Shown piece after piece: positions 17,105-20,735 of a stretch of 20,735 nt of DNA. Position 1 is the stretch's first letter. Each line of letters begins with the position of its first letter. This DNA is from Verrucomicrobiota bacterium (GTDB lineage: Bacteria > Verrucomicrobiota > Verrucomicrobiia > Limisphaerales > CAIQOK01), in assembly GCA_025363535.1 (NCBI GenBank), contig JANYDP010000091.1, positions 1 to 20,735 of the forward strand, in the 5' to 3' direction. The notes under the pieces are model-generated. The model did no database searches. It was not told the origin of the DNA and saw nothing but the letters and a program-made list of their open reading frames with translations. Position numbers and translations under genes: made by a program.

Positions 17105-17132
17105 GCAGCGCGTTGCAGTTGGCGCGATCCGC

Positions 17133-18476
17133 CTACCGGCCAAACATCCCCGGCAAACCGCCGCCCATCTTGCCCATCAGCTTGGACATCTTGCCCATCT
17201 TTTTCATCATCTGCTGCATCTGCGTGAACTTGTTCAGCATGGTGTTAATCTCCGTCACCGTCACGCCGCTGCCTTTGGCAATGCGGATGCGGCGCTTGGC
17301 GTTGAGGATTTGCGGAGTGCGCCGTTCCTGCGGGGTCATGCCGCAGATCATCGCTTCCATGTGTTTGAATTCCTTTTCGGATTTCGAAATGTCGTGGCCC
17401 TTCATCGCTTCCGCGCCGCCGGGCAGCATCTTCATGATGTTTTCCAGCGGGCCAAGTTTTTTCATCTGCCGCAACTGCTCCAGAAAATCTTCCAGCGTGA
17501 ACTCGCCTTTGCGCATCTTCTCCTCCATGCGCTTCATGTCGTCCTCGTTCACCGCCTCGGCGGCCTTCTCAACAAGGCTCACGACGTCGCCCATGCCCAG
17601 AATCCGCGACGCCATCCGCTCGGGATGAAACGGCTCGAAGTCCTCCAGCTTCTCGCCGATGCCCATGAACTTGATCGGCTTTCCCGTCACCGTCTTCATG
17701 CTCAAGGCCGCGCCGCCGCGCGCATCACCGTCAAGCTTGGTGAGAATAGAACCGGTGATGTTCAGCGCCTGATCAAAATGCGTGGCGACGTTCACGGCTT
17801 CCTGGCCGGTGGCGGCGTCGAGCACGAGCAGAATTTCCTGCGGCTTCACGAGGTCGCGCAGGCGGACAAGTTCCTGCACGAGCGGCTCGTCAATCTGCAA
17901 ACGGCCGGCGGTGTCAAAGATGATCGTGTTGCGATTGTTCGCCTTCGCGAAGTCCAGCGCTTCGCGCGCGATTTTCAAAACATCCGTCTCACCGCGCTTC
18001 ACGAAGACGGGAATCTCCAACTGTTTGCCAAGCGTCTCCAGTTGATCCATCGCCGCCGGGCGGTAAACGTCCGCCGCCACGAGCAACGGCGCGCGACCTT
18101 GCTTGTGCAGGAGTCGCGCGAGTTTGCCGCTCGAAGTGGTTTTGCCCGCGCCGTGCAGACCGACCATCATGATACAGTTCGGATTGGCTGAGAGATCGAG
18201 CGCGGCGTTCTGCGAGCCGAGCAGTTCGGTGAGTTCGTCCGAAATGATCTTGATGATCTGCTGACCGGGCTGAACGGTCGTGATGACTTCCGCGCCGAGC
18301 GATTTCGTTTTGACGCGCTCGATGAAATCGCGGGCCACCTTGAAATTCACGTCGGCATCGAGCAGCGCCATGCGGACTTCGCGCAAGGCGTCGGAGACGT
18401 TGCTCTCGGAAATTTTCCCGAGGCCGCGCAGATTTTTGAAGGCATTCTGGAGCTTGCCGCTTAATGAATCGAACAT
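17133..18476 (-). CDS. ffh: Signal recognition particle protein Ffh (SRP54)
   Basis: The GTPase that, with 4.5S RNA, binds signal sequences of nascent membrane proteins and delivers ribosomes to FtsY. The 447-residue protein is full length: an N domain (1-90) with 'ALLDADVNFKVARDFI'; a G domain with the P-loop 'GLHGAGKTTSSGKLARLL' (106-123), 'ADVYRPAAMDQL', 'FDTAGRLQID' (187-196), 'TKLDGDARGGAALS' (246-259) and 'GIGEKLEDFEPF'; and a Met-rich M domain (about 310-432) with 'AKGSGVTVTEIN', followed by a Met/Gly tail. One variation is His108 in the P-loop where Ffh proteins normally have Gln. The gene follows the dehydrogenase-like gene on the same strand after 61 bp and converges with the lipoprotein gene. 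No Shine-Dalgarno sequence is visible before the ATG. Confidence 0.97.
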   Translation of the reverse strand: MFDSLSGKLQNAFKNLRGLGKISESNVSDALREVRMALLDADVNFKVARDFIERVKTKSLGAEVITTVQPGQQIIKIISDELTELLGSQNAALDLSANPNCIMMVGLHGAGKTTSSGKLARLLHKQGRAPLLVAADVYRPAAMDQLETLGKQLEIPVFVKRGETDVLKIAREALDFAKANNRNTIIFDTAGRLQIDEPLVQELVRLRDLVKPQEILLVLDAATGQEAVNVATHFDQALNITGSILTKLDGDARGGAALSMKTVTGKPIKFMGIGEKLEDFEPFHPERMASRILGMGDVVSLVEKAAEAVNEDDMKRMEEKMRKGEFTLEDFLEQLRQMKKLGPLENIMKMLPGGAEAMKGHDISKSEKEFKHMEAMICGMTPQERRTPQILNAKRRIRIAKGSGVTVTEINTMLNKFTQMQQMMKKMGKMSKLMGKMGGGLPGMFGR

Positions 18477-18537
18477 CGCGCCAGCGTAAAGCGGATGGGG
18501 CAGAGTTCAAGATTCAAAGTTTGGCCACAAGCCCTGC

Positions 18538-20142
18538 TCACCAATCCGTCGGCACATAGTCCTTCAGAAATTTCCCCCAGACATGATCGCCGGAATTAAT
18601 GCCCGCGATGATCGGGTCCACAATCCGCGCCGCGCCGTCCACGATGTCCAGCGGCGGATGAAACCGGTGCTCCGCCACCTTGCGCGTCGCGATGTGCGCC
18701 GGGTCTTCATCCGTCACCCAGCCCGTGTCCACCGCGTTCATGTGGATGCCGTCCGCGTGGTAATCCGCCGCCGCCGTGCGCGTCATCATGTTGAGCGCGG
18801 CTTTGGCCATGTTCGTGTGCGGATGTCGCGTCGTCTTGAATTTGCGATAGAATTGTCCCTCGACTGCCGAGACATTCACGATGTGCTTGTCGCGTTCCGG
18901 CGAGCGGAGCATCAGCGGTTTGAGCCGCGCGTTCAGGATGAACGGCGCGATGGCGTTGACCAAATGCACTTCGAGCAGTTCCACGGACGGCACCTCCGCC
19001 ATCATCAGCCGCCACGAATTGCGTTCGCGCAAATCCACCTGCTGCAAATCCTGGTCGAGCCGGCCCTCGGGAAACAAATCCTTCTGCGCGGCGAGCTCCT
19101 CCGGCAGCAATGGCACTTGGGACAACGCCGCCGCGTGCGTCAGCCCCGCGACTTGCGAAAGGGACGGAACGCCGCTCTCCCGATCGGCTTGGTGCGATTC
19201 TTTTATCGAGCCGATCGGGAGATCGGCGCTCCGACTGGCATCACCTTCCGGCAACAGGCTGTAACCACGCAAACCTTCGTAAGCACCGAGCAACTTCGCC
19301 GCATCCGCAGGCAGATCGTGCAACGCCCCGTTCTCCAAGTCCATCATGTGCGCGTAAAAATCCGGCGGACGGCGCACGGTCTGGCAGGCGTTGTTGATGA
19401 TGAAATCCAGCCGCGAATATTTCTTCGTCATGTGCCGGCAAAAAGCCTCCACGCTCGGCGTGTGGCGCAGATCGAGTCCGAAAATTTCCAGGCGATGACC
19501 CCATTCGGCAAAGTCCGGCTCCTGCGCGTAACGCATGGCGGAGTCGCGCGGGAAGCGCGTGGTGACGATGAGCTGCGCCCCAGCGCGGAGCAGCTTGATG
19601 CCGGCCTGGTAACCAATCTTCACGCGCCCGCCGGTGAGCAGCGCGACGCGCCCTTTCAAGTCCGCCAGCTCGGTGCGTTTGCGGAAATTCAACTCGGCGC
19701 ACGGCGGACAAAGCTGGTCGTAGAAATGGTGGATCGTCGAATAATCCTTCTTACAGATGTAACAATTTTGCGGCTCGACGACTTCGCGGAACTCCGCGTC
19801 ATCTTTGATTTCCTGCGGTTCAATCTCCGGCGGTGGCGGCAGGTTTGGCGTGGTGAAGACGGGCTTGCGGCGCAAGGCGCGGATGCCGGTTTCGGACAGG
19901 ACGCTTTGGTCACGATTCAATTTCGCAGCCTTGCGTTCGCGCGAACTGGCCTTCACCAATCGCCGACGCTGGCTCACATCCGGGCAGTAAATATCACCGG
20001 CAGCCTTGAGCAGCCGGGTGCGGTCCTCGACCGACATCGCGGCGAGCAGCGCGCGATTGCCGGCGACCTGCTCCAGCAATTCAGCGGCGGCCATGAGGCG
20101 CGCGGACAGTGGGTCATCTTTCATTCGGCGACAATCTTCCAT
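18538..20142 (-). CDS. Short-chain dehydrogenase-like protein with N-terminal Cys4 cluster
   Basis: A 534-residue protein. Residues 1-120 are helical and charged, with a Pro-rich link near 100-106. Four cysteines in two CxxC pairs (Cys127, 130, 145, 148; 'CYICKKDYSTIHHFYDQLCP') suggest a zinc or iron site. The Rossmann domain follows: 'VALLTGGRVKIGYQAGIKLL' (166-185) is the cofactor loop, 'LDFIINNACQ' (245-254) replaces the usual NNAG, and 'HIVNVSAVEG' (420-429) holds the expected Ser. The YxxxK motif is altered: Lys447 in 'HTNMAKAALNM' is present but the Tyr position is Thr443. The end resembles the SDR substrate region ('MNAVDTGWVTDEDP'). Residues 304-326 are encoded by a palindromic element shared with nadE. 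It may be a non-classical oxidoreductase or a nucleotide-binding protein without reductase activity. An alternative start is Met7. Confidence 0.88.
   Translation of the reverse strand: MEDCRRMKDDPLSARLMAAAELLEQVAGNRALLAAMSVEDRTRLLKAAGDIYCPDVSQRRRLVKASSRERKAAKLNRDQSVLSETGIRALRRKPVFTTPNLPPPPEIEPQEIKDDAEFREVVEPQNCYICKKDYSTIHHFYDQLCPPCAELNFRKRTELADLKGRVALLTGGRVKIGYQAGIKLLRAGAQLIVTTRFPRDSAMRYAQEPDFAEWGHRLEIFGLDLRHTPSVEAFCRHMTKKYSRLDFIINNACQTVRRPPDFYAHMMDLENGALHDLPADAAKLLGAYEGLRGYSLLPEGDASRSADLPIGSIKESHQADRESGVPSLSQVAGLTHAAALSQVPLLPEELAAQKDLFPEGRLDQDLQQVDLRERNSWRLMMAEVPSVELLEVHLVNAIAPFILNARLKPLMLRSPERDKHIVNVSAVEGQFYRKFKTTRHPHTNMAKAALNMMTRTAAADYHADGIHMNAVDTGWVTDEDPAHIATRKVAEHRFHPPLDIVDGAARIVDPIIAGINSGDHVWGKFLKDYVPTDW
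19166..19232 (-). repeat. Palindromic element inside the dehydrogenase-like gene
   Basis: Arms of 25 bp (19166-19190 and 19208-19232) are inverted repeats matching at 22 of 25 positions around a 17-bp spacer. One further pair on the outside gives 69 bp, or 23 codons. On the coding strand it starts GGAGCGCCGATCTCCCGATC, differing from the nadE copy at only two positions over the 26-base arm. The arm near 19210-19227 contains a perfect seven-pair inner palindrome with a four-base loop. It encodes 'SADLPIGSIKESHQADRESG' in a loop of the protein, in a different reading frame from the nadE copy. The spacers of the two copies are unrelated. Confidence 0.88.
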
Positions 20143-20190
20143 GATTGCGGTGCATTACTCCAGCGCAGTTTGCGGAGCAGAGAACTGATC

Positions 20191-20329
20191 TTAACCACGA
20201 AACACACGAACGACACGAAAGGTAATGAAAATCCGCGATCAAGGCGCGTGGCTGTATGACGCGCGACGACATTTTTCGGTCTTCCAGTTCCCGGCTTTTT
20301 TTCGTGTGTTTTGTGTATTTCGTGGTTAA
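20191..20329. repeat. Non-coding inverted-repeat element (MITE- or REP-like)
   Basis: The 30-bp ends TTAACCACGAAACACACGAA... (20191-20220) and the reverse complement of 20300-20329 match at 26 of 30 positions and enclose 79 bp without a gene. From memory, closely similar words (TTAACCACGAAATACACGAA) are scattered through many environmental bacterial genomes, including Verrucomicrobiota, often between genes. The element fills most of the gap between the divergent dehydrogenase-like and beta-helix genes and ends 10 bp before the start codon at 20340, so it may form part of that gene's leader. No transposase is present. Confidence 0.8.
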
Positions 20330-20339
20330 TCCTGTTTCC

Positions 20340-20735
20340 ATGTTCAAACCAGCCGAGCTATTTGACCTTTCACAGACGGAACACGCCGCGATTTTTGACG
20401 GCTGCGAATTTGCCTGGGAGGCTTTGCCGAAAATTTCCGCCTACCTAGCCGCCAACCTGAAGCCCGGCCTGCACAACCGCTGCGAAGGCCGCGCGTTCAT
20501 CGGCAAGGACGTTTTCATCGGCGAAGGCACGGTGCTCGAAGACGGCGTAATGATCAAAGGTCCGGCCATCATCGGGCGCAACTGCGAGATCCGTCATAAC
20601 GCCTACCTGCGCGAAGGCGTCATCATCGGCGACGGCTGCGTGATTGGGAATTCCTGCGAGCTCAAGAACGCGCTGCTCTTCAACGGCTGTCAGGTGCCGC
20701 ACTTCAATTACGTCGGCGATTCCATTCTTGGCCAC
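20340..20735 (+). CDS. Left-handed beta-helix acyltransferase/nucleotidyltransferase-like protein (3' end missing)
   Basis: The frame is open for 132 codons from an ATG at 20340 to the window edge. After a short helical start (1-50), hexapeptide repeats form a left-handed beta-helix: 'AFIGKDVFIGEGTVLEDGVM' and 'AIIGRNCEIRHNAYLREGVI'. It matches the acetyltransferase half of GlmU: Arg91 (YLREG), Lys109 (CELKN), His121 and Tyr124 (PHFNYVGD) have the spacing of E. coli GlmU Arg333, Lys351, His363 and Tyr366. The uridylyltransferase half is absent, so this is a stand-alone helix protein. A sugar-phosphate acetyltransferase role in cell-wall or polysaccharide precursor synthesis is likely but not proven, since the acetyl-CoA part lies outside the window. 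There is no Shine-Dalgarno sequence before the ATG; the inverted-repeat element ends 10 bp upstream. Confidence 0.85.
   Translation, partial: MFKPAELFDLSQTEHAAIFDGCEFAWEALPKISAYLAANLKPGLHNRCEGRAFIGKDVFIGEGTVLEDGVMIKGPAIIGRNCEIRHNAYLREGVIIGDGCVIGNSCELKNALLFNGCQVPHFNYVGDSILGH

Noticed and set aside
17103..18191. Plus-strand reading frame opposite ffh
   Set aside because: His/Leu/Arg-rich antisense translation of ffh.
18583..20259. Long plus-strand reading frame opposite the dehydrogenase-like gene
   Set aside because: Arg/His-rich product mirroring the coding strand; the minus strand carries the Rossmann and CxxC motifs.
20114..20347. Minus-strand small reading frame with a LTTKYTKHTKK-type start
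   Set aside because: Its start lies in the inverted-repeat element and its end overlaps the dehydrogenase-like gene; such peptides are typical false genes produced by this repeat.
1..20735. CRISPR arrays, tRNA or rRNA genes, transposases, phage genes
   Set aside because: None seen: no regularly spaced direct repeats, no tRNA-like cloverleaf noticed and no transposase or integrase motifs in any frame.

Overview
The window looks like a chromosomal stretch of a member of the Verrucomicrobiota, probably an environmental lineage near Pedosphaera/Limisphaerales. The main reason is a block of four minus-strand genes matching the Akkermansia Amuc_1101-1100-1099-1098 set: a PilM-like protein, the Amuc_1100-type inner-membrane protein, a small membrane protein and a secretin. 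Long secreted proteins rich in Asn and Thr, apparently GC-rich housekeeping genes and start codons almost without Shine-Dalgarno sequences fit this. I could not run a taxonomic search, so the assignment is inference.

Positions 1-12843 (minus strand) read as one probable operon from right to left: a PilM-PilN fusion, a PilO-like Amuc_1100 homologue, a PilP-like membrane protein, a PilQ/GspD-like secretin with a glycine-repeat linker, and then three large exported proteins: a seven-repeat propeller-like protein, a protein ending in an Ig-like domain, and a beta-solenoid-like protein cut by the window edge. The first four keep the classical pilM-N-O-P-Q order and would form an envelope-spanning type IV pilus or type II secretion machine. 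The three exported proteins are candidate substrates or surface components. No assembly ATPase, PilC or pilin gene is present here.

Positions 13120-17057 (plus strand) hold a membrane-anchored DUF192 protein, a glutamine-dependent NAD+ synthetase and an unrecognised lipoprotein. Positions 17133-20142 (minus strand) hold the signal recognition particle GTPase Ffh and, upstream of it, an unusual short-chain dehydrogenase-like protein with an N-terminal Cys4 cluster. A left-handed beta-helix acyltransferase-like gene starts at 20340 and leaves the window.

The most unusual signal is a family of palindromic elements of about 70 bp inserted in-frame inside two unrelated genes: the domain linker of nadE and a loop of the dehydrogenase-like protein. 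The arms of the two copies are nearly identical but are read in different frames. This resembles the Rickettsia palindromic elements, which add peptides to proteins. A second, unrelated inverted-repeat element of 139 bp sits just upstream of the beta-helix gene. I found no tRNA, rRNA, CRISPR array or insertion sequence with a transposase.
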